A stretch of DNA of 21,245 nucleotides from positions 1 through 21,245 of the forward strand of contig CALGBY010000131.1 in the NCBI GenBank assembly GCA_937886445.1, written 5' to 3'. This document shows positions 7,464 to 16,505 of this stretch, in pieces (the stretch's first letter is position 1; every line of letters begins with the position of its first letter). Source of the stretch: an uncultured Clostridia bacterium (GTDB taxonomy: Bacteria > Bacillota > Clostridia > Christensenellales > Aristaeellaceae). Both the position numbers and the translations under genes were made by a program. Below the pieces are notes generated by a model. That model was given only the letters and a program-made list of their open reading frames with translations. It was not told the origin of the DNA and did not search any database.

Positions 7464-8471
7464 ATGTCTAAGATCGGTTATGTGCTGAAGCGTGTGGGAA
7501 AGATCGATACCTCCCGTATGAAGGAAACGCTGGAATATCTGCATAAAAAAACGGGCAAAAGCAGGGCATACCTGTGCGCGGATATCACAAGGTGCGCCCT
7601 GAAATACAACGCGGGCTATATCGATTACAAGATCGCCGAAATGTACCGCCTGAACGACCGTCAGCGCCGCACGGTGATCACCCGCGGAAAAAGCAACGAG
7701 ATCGTGCGCAGGATGAATGACAAGGCTTACTGGCACTTTTTTGACGATAAGACCCAGTTCAACACCCTGTTTGCCGCTCAGGTGAAACGCGGGTGGCTGA
7801 AAGCGGACGCCTCGCTCACGGAGGAAAAGCTGGCCGCCTTCCTTGAAGGCAGGGATCAGGTGCTTTTCAAGCCCCTTGAGGGCTCCTCCGGGCAGGGCAT
7901 CGTAAAATTTGAAAAGAAGGACTGGCAGGATCTGCCCGCCTTTATGAAAAAGCTTTCGGGCATGGGCGAGGCGGTGCTGGAGGAACTGGTGGTGCAGCAT
8001 CCCGTGATGGCGGGCATGTGCCCCACTTCGGTAAACACCATCCGTATCGCCACCATGCTGGGCGATAAAAAGGAAGGCATCGTGTACGCCTTCCTGCGCA
8101 TCGGCAACGGCAAGGTGATGGACAATGTGGATTGCGGCGGCATGGCGGCCAGAGTGGATCTGGAAAGCGGAAAGCTGCTCACCGTGGCGGCCGATAAGGC
8201 GGGCAATGTGTTTGACCGGCATCCCATGACGGGCACATCCATCATCGGCTTTACCGTGCCCTACTGGGAGGAAGCGAAGAAAATGTGTCTGGAGGCCATG
8301 CGTAAGGTGCCCCAGATGCGCTTCATCGCCTGGGATGTGGCCATCACGCCGGACGGCCCCGTGTTTATCGAGGGCAATTCCTTCCCCAGCCATGCCATTC
8401 CCCAGTTTGCCGCCCATTATCCGGACGGTATCGGCATCCTGCCGGAATTTGAAAAATTTATTGAGCTCTGA
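7464..8471 (+). CDS. Sugar-transfer-associated ATP-grasp protein
   Basis: This 335-residue protein resembles the ATP-grasp subfamily linked to sugar transfer and cell-surface polysaccharide or hexapeptide-transferase loci. ATP-grasp enzymes join a carboxylate to a nucleophile through an acyl-phosphate. Visible motifs: FKPLEGSSGQGIVKF (about 134-148), the ATP-binding lysine and glycine-rich loop; TSVNTIRIATM; DNVDCGGMAARVDLESGKL; and the C-terminal AWDVAITPDGPVFIEGNSFPS, whose D, E and N residues should bind Mg-ATP. The N-terminal 100 residues are basic and helical. The substrate is unknown. The ATG is preceded by GAAGAAGGA, and it begins 57 bases after ychF, so it is probably cotranscribed. 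No glycosyltransferase genes adjoin it here, so the surface-polysaccharide link comes from the family only. Confidence 0.85.
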   Translation: MSKIGYVLKRVGKIDTSRMKETLEYLHKKTGKSRAYLCADITRCALKYNAGYIDYKIAEMYRLNDRQRRTVITRGKSNEIVRRMNDKAYWHFFDDKTQFNTLFAAQVKRGWLKADASLTEEKLAAFLEGRDQVLFKPLEGSSGQGIVKFEKKDWQDLPAFMKKLSGMGEAVLEELVVQHPVMAGMCPTSVNTIRIATMLGDKKEGIVYAFLRIGNGKVMDNVDCGGMAARVDLESGKLLTVAADKAGNVFDRHPMTGTSIIGFTVPYWEEAKKMCLEAMRKVPQMRFIAWDVAITPDGPVFIEGNSFPSHAIPQFAAHYPDGIGILPEFEKFIEL

Positions 8472-8495
8472 CGCCTCTTTACGGGGGAACTACAG

Positions 8496-9326
8496 GTGGT
8501 AAAACGGTTATTCGCGTTATTCATCACGGCGCTGCTGGCCTGCAACGCCCTTTTTGCGTACGCGGAGGAGCAAAACACGCCCGCGCCGGTATACACCGGG
8601 GATTATGAGGTGCTTTCCTACGGCAGCCGCGGCAGCGACGTGATACGCCTGCAGAAAAAGCTGATCGCTCTGGGCTACCTGAAGGGAGAGGCGGACGGCA
8701 TCTACGGGCGGGATACCGAAAAAGCGGTAGGCGATTTTCAGTATATGCACGCCCTCAAGCGGGACGGCGCGGCTGGAGTGAAAACGCTGCGCCTGCTGTA
8801 TGAGAGTGAGGCGCTCAGCACGATGCCGCCCTCCGGGCATTTGCCGTCGGTCACCCCGGCCCCCACCGCGGAGCCTCTTCCGGCAAAGGTGAGGGTGAGC
8901 TATGTCGACCAGTTCCAAAAGACAGTGTACGAAACGGAGCTTTCCGTTACCCGTTCCGTCACTGTGACGGCGGAGCTTTCAAAGCTGCCTGCCGGGGCGA
9001 AGCTGAAGGGTGAAAGCAGCGTGACGGTGCTGTATTCCATGGGGCGGGCATATCCGGCAGAAATCGTTTTCCGCTTCCGTTCCAGGGAGGTGCCCGAAAC
9101 GCTGAGCGTGCCGGTGCGCTATACCGAGGGCGGCGGGCGCGACGCGGCTATATTATATGAAGAAACCGTGTCCGTGCGGCCGGGCGAGTGCGTGTTTGTG
9201 TACGCGGATGCCGCGAAGGTGCCCGGGTATACGCTCATCAGCGCCCCGTATGTGCCAGTGCTCGTTACGGAATACGGCGATATCGCGCCCGAGCGGGTGG
9301 ATTTTGTGTTTCAGGCGGCGCGGTGA
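8496..9326 (+). CDS. Secreted peptidoglycan-binding-domain protein
   Basis: This 276-residue exported protein starts with GTG; GGGGG lies about 10 bases upstream. Residues 1-23 form a signal peptide (KR, then a hydrophobic run, cleavage after AYA). Residues 39-105 are a PG_binding_1 domain: VLSYGSRGSDVIRLQKKLIA, then LGYLKGEADGIYGRDTEKAV and DFQ. After a Pro/Thr linker (about 108-125) come two related beta-rich segments beginning VRVSYVDQ and VPVRYTEGG, each about 70 residues and ending in a VFRFR or VFQAA pattern. I do not recognise the repeated domain. It resembles mucin-binding or other cell-wall beta repeats in style only. It probably acts outside the membrane, attached to the wall. It starts 24 bases after the ATP-grasp gene. 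Confidence 0.82.
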   Translation: MVKRLFALFITALLACNALFAYAEEQNTPAPVYTGDYEVLSYGSRGSDVIRLQKKLIALGYLKGEADGIYGRDTEKAVGDFQYMHALKRDGAAGVKTLRLLYESEALSTMPPSGHLPSVTPAPTAEPLPAKVRVSYVDQFQKTVYETELSVTRSVTVTAELSKLPAGAKLKGESSVTVLYSMGRAYPAEIVFRFRSREVPETLSVPVRYTEGGGRDAAILYEETVSVRPGECVFVYADAAKVPGYTLISAPYVPVLVTEYGDIAPERVDFVFQAAR

Positions 9327-9362
9327 ACGCCGTAAACAATAAGCCCTAAGGAGAACAGATCA

Positions 9363-10241
9363 ATGAGCGTTTGTACACTGTGCCCCCGTGCCTGCGGACG
9401 GGACCGTTCCCGCGAAAAGGGCTTTTGCGGGGTATCGGAGGAAATGCTGATCGCGAGGGCGGCGCCCCATCTGTGGGAGGAGCCCTGCATCTCGGGCAAA
9501 AACGGCAGCGGCGCCATCTTTTTTGCCGGCTGCACGCTCAAGTGCGTTTTTTGCCAGAATATGGAGATCTCGAGGGGGCTGAAGGGCGTTCCCGTCTCCC
9601 CCGACGGGCTTGCGGATATCATGAAGCGCCTGTGCGACGCGGGCGTGCACAATATCAATATCGTTACCGGCACGCATTTCATTCCCGGCATCCTCGCGGC
9701 GGCGGAGCGCTTCCGCCCGCCGGTGCCCGTGGTGTGGAACACCGGCGGCTATGAGGAGACCGAAACGCTGAAGCGGCTGGAGGGCTTTGTGGATATCTAT
9801 CTGCCGGATTTTAAGCATTTTTCTCCCCGCATCGCAAAGCTGTGCTGCGGCGCGGAAAACTACGGCGAAAAGGCGGAGGCGGCCATCGCGGAGATGGTGC
9901 GGCAGACGGAGAGCGCCGTGTATGATGAGGACGGGCTGATGAAACGCGGCACGCTCATCCGCCATCTTGTACTGCCCGGCTGCACGGGGGATTCTCTGCG
10001 TGTGCTGGACAGGATCGCCGAACGCTTTCCCGGCGTGCCGGTCAGCCTGATGCGGCAGTATACGCCGCCGGCAGGCGTCACCCTGCCGCCCCCGCTGGAC
10101 AGGCGTGTGAACGAAAAGGAGTATGAGCGCGTGCGGGAGCATTTTGACGCGCTGGGGCTTTCGGGCTACACGCAGGACGCGGAGAGCGCCGAGAGTGCCT
10201 ATACCCCTCCCTTTGATTTGACCGGTGTACTGAGCCGGTGA
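9363..10241 (+). CDS. PflX-like radical SAM protein (pyruvate formate-lyase activase relative)
   Basis: A 292-residue radical SAM protein. The canonical CxxxCxxC that holds the 4Fe-4S cluster is C57, C61, C64 within FAGCTLKCVFCQNMEIS. An N-terminal CTLCPRACGRDR...GFCG segment adds further cysteines, as in the PflX-like, PFL-activase-related group. VTGTHFIPGI, VVWNTGGYE and DIYLPDFKHFSP are the other barrel motifs of this group. Such proteins are related to glycyl-radical-enzyme activases, but their substrate is generally unknown and no glycyl-radical enzyme is seen here. A strong AAGGAG lies upstream of the ATG. The stop overlaps the region just before the ABC transporter start, suggesting a common transcript. 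Anaerobic metabolism is implied. Confidence 0.9.
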   Translation: MSVCTLCPRACGRDRSREKGFCGVSEEMLIARAAPHLWEEPCISGKNGSGAIFFAGCTLKCVFCQNMEISRGLKGVPVSPDGLADIMKRLCDAGVHNINIVTGTHFIPGILAAAERFRPPVPVVWNTGGYEETETLKRLEGFVDIYLPDFKHFSPRIAKLCCGAENYGEKAEAAIAEMVRQTESAVYDEDGLMKRGTLIRHLVLPGCTGDSLRVLDRIAERFPGVPVSLMRQYTPPAGVTLPPPLDRRVNEKEYERVREHFDALGLSGYTQDAESAESAYTPPFDLTGVLSR

Positions 10242-10255
10242 AAGGAAAAACGCGA

Positions 10256-12130
10256 ATGAAGCTGAAAGCAAAAGAAATCGAGAGCTTTGAAAAGCAATAC
10301 GGCAATATCACGGCAAAGGGCTCCGGAAACGGCGAAAAGCATACCATGAAGTTCTCAGAGCTGCTGAGACGCTTTCTGCCCTATTTCAAAAACTATAAGG
10401 GCATGCTGATCTTTGACCTGTTCTGCGCCGTGATGACCTGCGCCTGCGAGATCGTGAGCCCCCTGATCGTCAAGGAGATCACCGGCAGGGTGACGGATGT
10501 GGCAAAAAGCCTCGGCGTCGGGCAGAGCTTCGCGCAGGCGATGCTGGACTGGGCCGGCTGGCTGGCAAGGCTGGGCATATGGTATGTGCTCCTGCGCCTG
10601 ATCGACGCCGCCGCCAACTACTATATGCAGTCCGGCGGGCACATCATGGGCAGCAGGATCGAGACGGATATGCGCAGAGACCTGTTCCATCATCTGCAGC
10701 AGCTTTCGTTTTCCTATTACAACAACACCAAGATCGGCCAGCTGATGGCGCGCATCACCAGTGACCTGTTTGATGTGACGGAGTTTGCCCATCACGGGCC
10801 GGAGGAGCTGCTGATCGCCGTGGTCAAGATCGTGGCCAGCTTCATCATCCTGTGTGGCATGAATGTGTGGCTCACGCTGCTGGTGTTCATCTTCATCCCC
10901 TTCATGGTGCTGGGCACCCGCTATTTTTCCAAGCATCTGCGCGGCGCCATGTCGGCGTGCCGTCATCAGGTGGGCGAGATCAACGCCCAGGTGGAGGATT
11001 CGCTTCTGGGCATCCGCGTGGTGAAAAGCTTTGCCAATGAGGAATTGGAGGAGGAAAAGTTCCGCAGGGGCAATCTGGCCTTCCTCTTCCTCAAAAAGAA
11101 GCAGTACCGCTATATGGCGGGCTTCAACACCTCAACGCGCGTGTTTGACGGGCTGATGAACATCGTGGTGACGGTGGCCGGCGCCATATTCCTGATCAAG
11201 GGGCTGATCGGCATCGGCGATTATGTGGCTTACCTGCTCTATGTGGGCACGCTGCTCAATTCCATCCGCCGCATCGTGGAGTTCACCGAGCAGTTCCAGC
11301 GCGGCATGACCGGTATCGAGCGCTTCTGCCAGGTGATGGACGCGAAGATCGAGATCGCCGACAGCAAAAACGCGGCAGAGCTTACCGATGTGAAGGGCGT
11401 GGTGGAGTTCCGCAATGTGAGCTTCCATTACGGGGATGATGAAAAGCATGAGGTGATCAGCTCTCTCTCCGCGAAGGTGGAAAAGGGACGGAACATCGCG
11501 GTGGTGGGCCCCAGCGGCTCGGGCAAGACCACGCTGTGCAGCCTGATCCCCCGCTTCTTTGATGTGACGGAGGGGCAGATCCTGATCGACGGCAGGGATA
11601 TCCGGGAGCTTACGCTCAAATCCCTCCGCGGCGGCATCGGCACGGTGCAGCAGGATGTGTACCTCTTCTCCGGCTCCGTTTACGATAACATCGTGTACGG
11701 CCGCCCCGGCGCCTCCCGTGAGGATGTGATCGAGGCCGCGAAGCTGGCCGGCGCGCATGATTTCATCTCCGCCCTGCCGGATGGCTACGATACCTACATC
11801 GGCGAGCGCGGCGTGCGCCTTTCAGGCGGGCAGAAGCAGCGCCTGTCCATCGCCAGAGTGTTTCTGAAAAACCCGCCCATCCTCATTCTGGATGAGGCGA
11901 CCAGCGCGCTGGACAACGAGAGCGAGCTGCTTGTGCAAAAGAGCCTTGAACGCCTCGCGAAGGGGCGCACCACCTTTACGATCGCCCACCGCCTCACCAC
12001 CATCCGGAACGCCGATGAGATCTGGGTGCTTACCGAGAAGGGCATTGAGGAAAAGGGCAGCCATGCCGAGCTGATGGCCAGAAACGGCCTGTATCATGAA
12101 CTGTACAGCATGTATACGGAAAAAATGTGA
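10256..12130 (+). CDS. ABC transporter, fused permease and ATPase (exporter half-transporter)
   Basis: A 624-residue type-IV ABC exporter half. After about 30 basic residues comes a six-helix membrane domain (about 35-320), then the nucleotide-binding domain: Walker A VVGPSGSGKTTLC (about 415), Q-loop in GTVQQDVYLFSGSV, signature LSGGQKQRLSIAR (about 521), Walker B ILILDEATSALD (about 540) and H-loop TIAHRLTTI (about 574). It should work as a homodimer; the cargo (lipid, drug or peptide) is unknown. It lacks the N-terminal C39 peptidase seen in bacteriocin exporters. The start at 10256 is preferred because AAAGGA lies nine bases upstream. An in-frame GTG at 10238 overlaps the previous stop and has no ribosome site. 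Confidence 0.93.
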   Translation: MKLKAKEIESFEKQYGNITAKGSGNGEKHTMKFSELLRRFLPYFKNYKGMLIFDLFCAVMTCACEIVSPLIVKEITGRVTDVAKSLGVGQSFAQAMLDWAGWLARLGIWYVLLRLIDAAANYYMQSGGHIMGSRIETDMRRDLFHHLQQLSFSYYNNTKIGQLMARITSDLFDVTEFAHHGPEELLIAVVKIVASFIILCGMNVWLTLLVFIFIPFMVLGTRYFSKHLRGAMSACRHQVGEINAQVEDSLLGIRVVKSFANEELEEEKFRRGNLAFLFLKKKQYRYMAGFNTSTRVFDGLMNIVVTVAGAIFLIKGLIGIGDYVAYLLYVGTLLNSIRRIVEFTEQFQRGMTGIERFCQVMDAKIEIADSKNAAELTDVKGVVEFRNVSFHYGDDEKHEVISSLSAKVEKGRNIAVVGPSGSGKTTLCSLIPRFFDVTEGQILIDGRDIRELTLKSLRGGIGTVQQDVYLFSGSVYDNIVYGRPGASREDVIEAAKLAGAHDFISALPDGYDTYIGERGVRLSGGQKQRLSIARVFLKNPPILILDEATSALDNESELLVQKSLERLAKGRTTFTIAHRLTTIRNADEIWVLTEKGIEEKGSHAELMARNGLYHELYSMYTEKM

Positions 12131-12156
12131 AAACACGGCGTATGCCCTGTTTTCAC
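12127..12156 (+). promoter_or_regulatory. Strong hairpin over the ABC-transporter stop codon
   Basis: GTGAAAACA (12127-12135) and TGTTTTCAC (12148-12156) pair perfectly. Inside them GGC and GCC pair across a GTAT loop, with one C-C mismatch between the two stems. The hairpin includes the ABC gene's TGA stop and ends 25 bases before pth. No T-run follows, so it is not a normal intrinsic terminator. It could be a processing or stability element that sets pth and mfd expression apart from the upstream genes. Confidence 0.6.
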
Positions 12157-12180
12157 CTGATACGAGGAGAACGGATATAA

Positions 12181-12786
12181 ATGAAGCTGATCATAGGCCT
12201 TGGAAACCCGGGCGCGGAATATGCCCGCACGCGTCACAACGCGGGCTTTGACACGGTGGAGCTGCTGAGCGCGCGCCTGGATATTCCCGTAAAGAAGCTC
12301 AAGTGCCGCGCCCAGGTGGGCGAGGGCGTGTATGAAGGGGAAAGGATCGTGCTCATCCGCCCCCAGACCTTTATGAACCTTTCGGGCTTTTCCTTTGTGG
12401 ACGCCATGAACTGGTACAAGGCGGATATGAAGGATATTCTGGTCATTTCGGATGATATCGACCTGCCCTTCGGTCAGATCCGCCTGCGCGCCTCCGGCGG
12501 GCCCGGAACGCACAACGGCCTCAGGCACATCGTGCAGTGCACCGGCAGCGGGGATTTTCCGCGTGTGCGGGTGGGCATGGGCAATCCGGAGCATAAGGAT
12601 GACCTGAAGAACTTCGTTCTGGGCCATTTTGATACGGAGGCGGACCGCAAGACCGCCTTTGATATGTACACCCTCGCGGGCGACGCGGCGCTGTGCTGGG
12701 TGAAGGAAGGCATCAATACCGCGATGAACCGCTACAACACAAAGCCCGCGAAGCAGAAACAGGCGGAGGAGACCGGAACTGTCTGA
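12181..12786 (+). CDS. pth: Peptidyl-tRNA hydrolase
   Basis: Pth (201 residues) cleaves peptidyl-tRNA released from stalled ribosomes, freeing the tRNA. Family motifs are all present: IIGLGNPGAEYARTRHNAGF (N-terminal loop with Asn and the catalytic His in TRHNAGF), PQTFMNLSG (Asn that contacts the substrate), VISDDIDLPFGQIRLRASGG (catalytic Asp) and GTHNGLRHI followed by DFPRVRVGMGNP. The length is typical, with a slightly long Lys/Gln-rich C-terminal tail. GAGGAG precedes the ATG. The pth-mfd order is the classical Firmicute arrangement, and mfd begins 44 bases after the pth stop. Confidence 0.97.
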   Translation: MKLIIGLGNPGAEYARTRHNAGFDTVELLSARLDIPVKKLKCRAQVGEGVYEGERIVLIRPQTFMNLSGFSFVDAMNWYKADMKDILVISDDIDLPFGQIRLRASGGPGTHNGLRHIVQCTGSGDFPRVRVGMGNPEHKDDLKNFVLGHFDTEADRKTAFDMYTLAGDAALCWVKEGINTAMNRYNTKPAKQKQAEETGTV

Positions 12787-12830
12787 AAAGCATGCCCGCG
12801 GATATCTCCGCCGGAGGACGGATCATAAGC

Positions 12831-15800
12831 ATGAACGAAAAGGAATTATTCTCTTCTCTTCCCTTTCCCGCGGGAGAGGAAGCGCTGCGGCTGACAGGTG
12901 AAAACACGCCCTTTGCCCTGTACGGTGTGCCCGACGGGATGAGGGCCTTTTTTGCCTGCCGGGAGGCGGCGCTTACGGGCCGTCCGGTGCTTCTGGTGTG
13001 CGCCGGCGAAAACGCCGCCATGCGTGCCGCGGAGGACTGCGCGGCCTATCCCGGCGTGAACGCGGCCTACCTGCCCGCGCCCGAGACGCGCTTCATCCGC
13101 GCCACGGCGGGGCGTGAACGCGGCTGGCAGCGGCTCAGTATCCTTTCCTCCGCCCTGAAGGGCGAGATCGGCGTGCTGTGCGTATCGGCGGAATCGCTGC
13201 TTTTGCCCATGCTGCCGGCGGAGGAGATGAAAAAGGCCGTCGTGCGCCTGGAGATGGGTAGCCGCTATGACATCACTGAGCTCATCTCCCGCCTGCTTTC
13301 CATGGGCTACGAGCGGGCCGATATGGTGGAGGGCAAGGGGCAGTTTGCCGTGCGCGGCTCCATCGTGGATGTGTTTCCGCCCGATCTTTCCCACGCGCTG
13401 CGCGTAGAGTTTTTTGATGACGAGGTGGATTCGCTGCGCACCTTCGACTGCATCTCGCAGCGCTCGCTCGACAGGGCGCAGACGGCGGAGATCTTTCCCG
13501 CCAGCGAATACCTGATCCCGGAGCGGATCCGTCAGCCCTTCGCGGACGCGATGCGGCAGAGCATCCGCACGCACGCGAAGCGCCTCGCGAGAACCTCGCT
13601 TTTGCCGTTTCTCCCTCCCCTCCCGGAGGACGCGGAAACGGAGGACGCGCCTGAGCAGGACGGAAAGACCGCGAAAAAGGCGGTAAAAAAGAAAAAACCT
13701 TCGCCTGAAGAAGATGAAACGCCGCTTTTCACGCCTGCCGAAACGCCCCGTGCCCTGCTTTCGGGGCCGGACGCGATGCTGGCGGACGCCGAAAGCGCCG
13801 AAGCGGGCATCCCCTTTGACATGGCGCCCCTCTGGGCGGGCGTGCTGTACGGCGATTATGCCATCTTGTGTGATTATCTTGATGACCCCGTTCTCATCAT
13901 CAGCGATCCCGAAAACGTGCGCGGCCGCGCGGAGGACCGCGTGGGCGGCTACCGGCTGGAATTGAAGACCGCTCTTGAGCAGGGCGACGCGGTGCCCGAA
14001 ATGGAAAGCGCGCTGCTGGAGTGGGAAACGCTGTCGGAAAGGCTGAACGCCTGTCACCCCGTTACCGTGCAGGGCTTTCTGCACGGCATGAGCGGGCTGA
14101 CCGTGAAAAAGGCGGTCGAGGCCGGCGCGGTGGACGCGCCCCGCTATGAAAACCGCCTGCGGGATCTGGCAAACGATCTTTCGGTGTGGATGAAGGAAGG
14201 CCGCAGGGTGCTGCTGCTTTCGGGTGGCGAAAACAGGGCAAAGCGCCTCAGGGATTCCCTTTTTGCCTGCGGCGTTACCCTTCCGGAGCAGGAGGGCTCT
14301 GAAGCGCCGCAGGTGCTGCTGCTCACCGGCTCGCTTTCCGCGGGCTTTGTGAGCGAAAAGCTGTGCGTGATCGGCGATACCGATATTTTCGGAAGCGCGC
14401 ACAAAAAAACGCGCCTCCGCCGCACGGCGGGAGAAAAGATCGACGCGTTTACCGATCTTAAGGAAGGCGACTATGTGGTGCATGAGAGCCACGGCATCGG
14501 CATCTTCCGCGGCACAGTGCGCCTGGAGAGCGAGGGCACGGTAAGGGATTACCTGTATATCCAGTATCAGGGCGCGGATAAGCTGTATGTGCCCACCGAT
14601 CAGTTTGACCGCGTGCAGAAGTTCATCGGCAGCCAGGAAGCGCCGCCGAAGCTGAACAGCCTTGGCGGCACCGAATGGGAGCGCGCCCGCGGCAAGGTGA
14701 AGGCCGGGCTGAAAAAGCTGGCGTTCGATCTGGTAAAGCTGTATGCCGAGCGCCGGGAGACCCCCGGCACGGCCTTCCTGCCCGATACCCCCTGGCAGAG
14801 CCAGTTTGAGGATCTTTTCCCCTATGAGCTTACGCCTGATCAGGATCGCGCCGTGCAGGATATCAAGCGCGATATGGAGAGCGGCACCAATATGGACCGT
14901 CTGCTCTGCGGCGATGTGGGCTACGGCAAGACTGAGGTAGCCATCCGCGCCGCCTTCAAGGCCGTGATGAGCGGCAAGCAGGTGGCGCTGCTGGCGCCCA
15001 CCACCATCCTCGCGCAGCAGCATTATTATACGCTCACTTCCCGCATGCGGGATTTTCCCGTGCAGGTGGATGTGCTTTCCCGCTTCCGCTCAAGAAAGCA
15101 GCAGCAGGAAACGCTCTCACGCCTCGCGGCCGGCAAGGTGGATATCCTTGTGGGCACGCACCGCCTGCTCGCGAAGGATGTCATCTTTAAGGATCTGGGG
15201 CTGCTCATCGTGGATGAGGAGCAGCGCTTCGGCGTGGGGCACAAGGAGAGCATCAAAAACCTGAAAAAGCAGGTGGATGTGCTCACGCTTTCCGCCACCC
15301 CCATCCCCCGCACGCTGCATATGAGCATGGTGGGCGTGAGGGATATGAGCCTGCTGGAAACGCCGCCCGAGGAGCGCCTGCCTGTGCAGACCTATGTGGT
15401 GGATTATAACGATTCCGTCATCCGGGACGCCATCGTGCGCGAGATCGGCCGCGGCGGGCAGGTGTATTTCCTGTACAACCGCGTTTCCTCCATAGAGCAG
15501 TTCGCCTCCCGCCTGCGCGCGCTGGTGCCGGAGGCCCGCGTTCTTGTGGGGCACGGGCAGATGAAGGAGCAGCAGCTTGAGGATACGATGCTGGACTTTT
15601 ACGAGGGCCGGGGCGATGTGCTTCTGTGCTCCACCATCATCGAAAACGGGCTGGATGTGCCGAAGGCCAACACCATCATCATCTACGATGCCGATCGCTT
15701 CGGCCTCTCGCAGCTTTACCAGCTGCGCGGGCGCGTGGGGCGTTCCAGCCGTGCCGCTTATGCCTACTTTACCGTGCGGCCTGACAAAATGCTTTCCGAG

Positions 15801-16505
15801 ACCGCCGAAAAGCGCCTTGCCGCCATTAGGGAGTTCACGGCCTTCGGCTCGGGCTTCCGCATCGCGATGAGGGATCTGGAGATCCGCGGCGCGGGCAACA
15901 TCTTCGGGCCCGAGCAGAGCGGCAATGTAAGCCAGGTGGGCTATGATATGTACTGCAAGCTGATCGAGGAGGCTGTCTGCGAGGCGCGTACGGGCATGGG
16001 CGAAAAGCCGCAGAAGCGGCTGGATACCCGTGTGGAGCTGCGCGTGGACGCCTTCCTGCCGCCCGATTTTGTAAAGGGCGAGGCGCAGCGCATGGAGGTA
16101 TACAAGCGCATCTCCCTGCTTGAAAACCGTGAGGACCGGGAGGATATCATTGAGGAGCTGATCGACCGCTTCGGCGATCTGCCGGACAGCGTGACCGATC
16201 TGATCGAGATCGCCCACCTGAAGGCGCTGGCCCGGGCGCTGGGCGTGGTGCGCGTGCGCCATTCCGCCGGCTGCCTGCACTTCCTTTTTGATAAGGACTG
16301 TGTGCCGGATATCGCCCTGCTTGCCGAGGCTTTCGCGCGTACGGACCGCCGCCTGTTCCTGGCCGGCGGGCATGAGCCCGCGTTTGTGATCCGGGACGGC
16401 AAAAAGGACGCGCAGCAGATGCTGAAGGAGAGCGTGCCGCTGCTGGAGGCGCTCACGGCGGAAATGGACGCTCTGACGGCTCAAAAGGAGGCATCACCGT
16501 GCTGA
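12831..16505 (+). CDS. mfd: Transcription-repair coupling factor Mfd
   Basis: Mfd (1224 residues) is the ATP-driven translocase that removes RNA polymerase stalled at lesions and recruits UvrA. In order: a UvrB-like N-terminal module with GQFAVRGSIVDVFPPD; the RNA-polymerase interaction domain at about 541 (LKEGDYVVHESHGIGIF, then YIQYQGADKLYVP); the RecG-like motor with Walker A LCGDVGYGKTEVA (about 692), the DEEQ box in VDEEQRFGVGHKE (about 794), TLSATPIPRTLHMSM and YQLRGRVGRSSR; and the C-terminal TRCF domain (FLPPDFV). Residues about 260-305 are an unusual Lys/Glu/Pro-rich insertion (KKAVKKKKPSPEEDE) that makes it longer than the usual 1150-1180. The start at 12831 is chosen for GGAGG 13 bases upstream. 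An in-frame ATG at 12792 is less well placed. Confidence 0.95.
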   Translation: MNEKELFSSLPFPAGEEALRLTGENTPFALYGVPDGMRAFFACREAALTGRPVLLVCAGENAAMRAAEDCAAYPGVNAAYLPAPETRFIRATAGRERGWQRLSILSSALKGEIGVLCVSAESLLLPMLPAEEMKKAVVRLEMGSRYDITELISRLLSMGYERADMVEGKGQFAVRGSIVDVFPPDLSHALRVEFFDDEVDSLRTFDCISQRSLDRAQTAEIFPASEYLIPERIRQPFADAMRQSIRTHAKRLARTSLLPFLPPLPEDAETEDAPEQDGKTAKKAVKKKKPSPEEDETPLFTPAETPRALLSGPDAMLADAESAEAGIPFDMAPLWAGVLYGDYAILCDYLDDPVLIISDPENVRGRAEDRVGGYRLELKTALEQGDAVPEMESALLEWETLSERLNACHPVTVQGFLHGMSGLTVKKAVEAGAVDAPRYENRLRDLANDLSVWMKEGRRVLLLSGGENRAKRLRDSLFACGVTLPEQEGSEAPQVLLLTGSLSAGFVSEKLCVIGDTDIFGSAHKKTRLRRTAGEKIDAFTDLKEGDYVVHESHGIGIFRGTVRLESEGTVRDYLYIQYQGADKLYVPTDQFDRVQKFIGSQEAPPKLNSLGGTEWERARGKVKAGLKKLAFDLVKLYAERRETPGTAFLPDTPWQSQFEDLFPYELTPDQDRAVQDIKRDMESGTNMDRLLCGDVGYGKTEVAIRAAFKAVMSGKQVALLAPTTILAQQHYYTLTSRMRDFPVQVDVLSRFRSRKQQQETLSRLAAGKVDILVGTHRLLAKDVIFKDLGLLIVDEEQRFGVGHKESIKNLKKQVDVLTLSATPIPRTLHMSMVGVRDMSLLETPPEERLPVQTYVVDYNDSVIRDAIVREIGRGGQVYFLYNRVSSIEQFASRLRALVPEARVLVGHGQMKEQQLEDTMLDFYEGRGDVLLCSTIIENGLDVPKANTIIIYDADRFGLSQLYQLRGRVGRSSRAAYAYFTVRPDKMLSETAEKRLAAIREFTAFGSGFRIAMRDLEIRGAGNIFGPEQSGNVSQVGYDMYCKLIEEAVCEARTGMGEKPQKRLDTRVELRVDAFLPPDFVKGEAQRMEVYKRISLLENREDREDIIEELIDRFGDLPDSVTDLIEIAHLKALARALGVVRVRHSAGCLHFLFDKDCVPDIALLAEAFARTDRRLFLAGGHEPAFVIRDGKKDAQQMLKESVPLLEALTAEMDALTAQKEASPC

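Noticed and set aside
10238..10258. GTG start at 10238 for the ABC transporter
   Set aside because: It overlaps the preceding stop without a ribosome site, whereas ATG at 10256 has AAAGGA nine bases upstream.
12846..15023. 725-aa minus-strand ORF antisense to mfd
   Set aside because: A long open shadow frame caused by high GC at third codon positions. It has no recognisable domains, and the Mfd reading is unambiguous.
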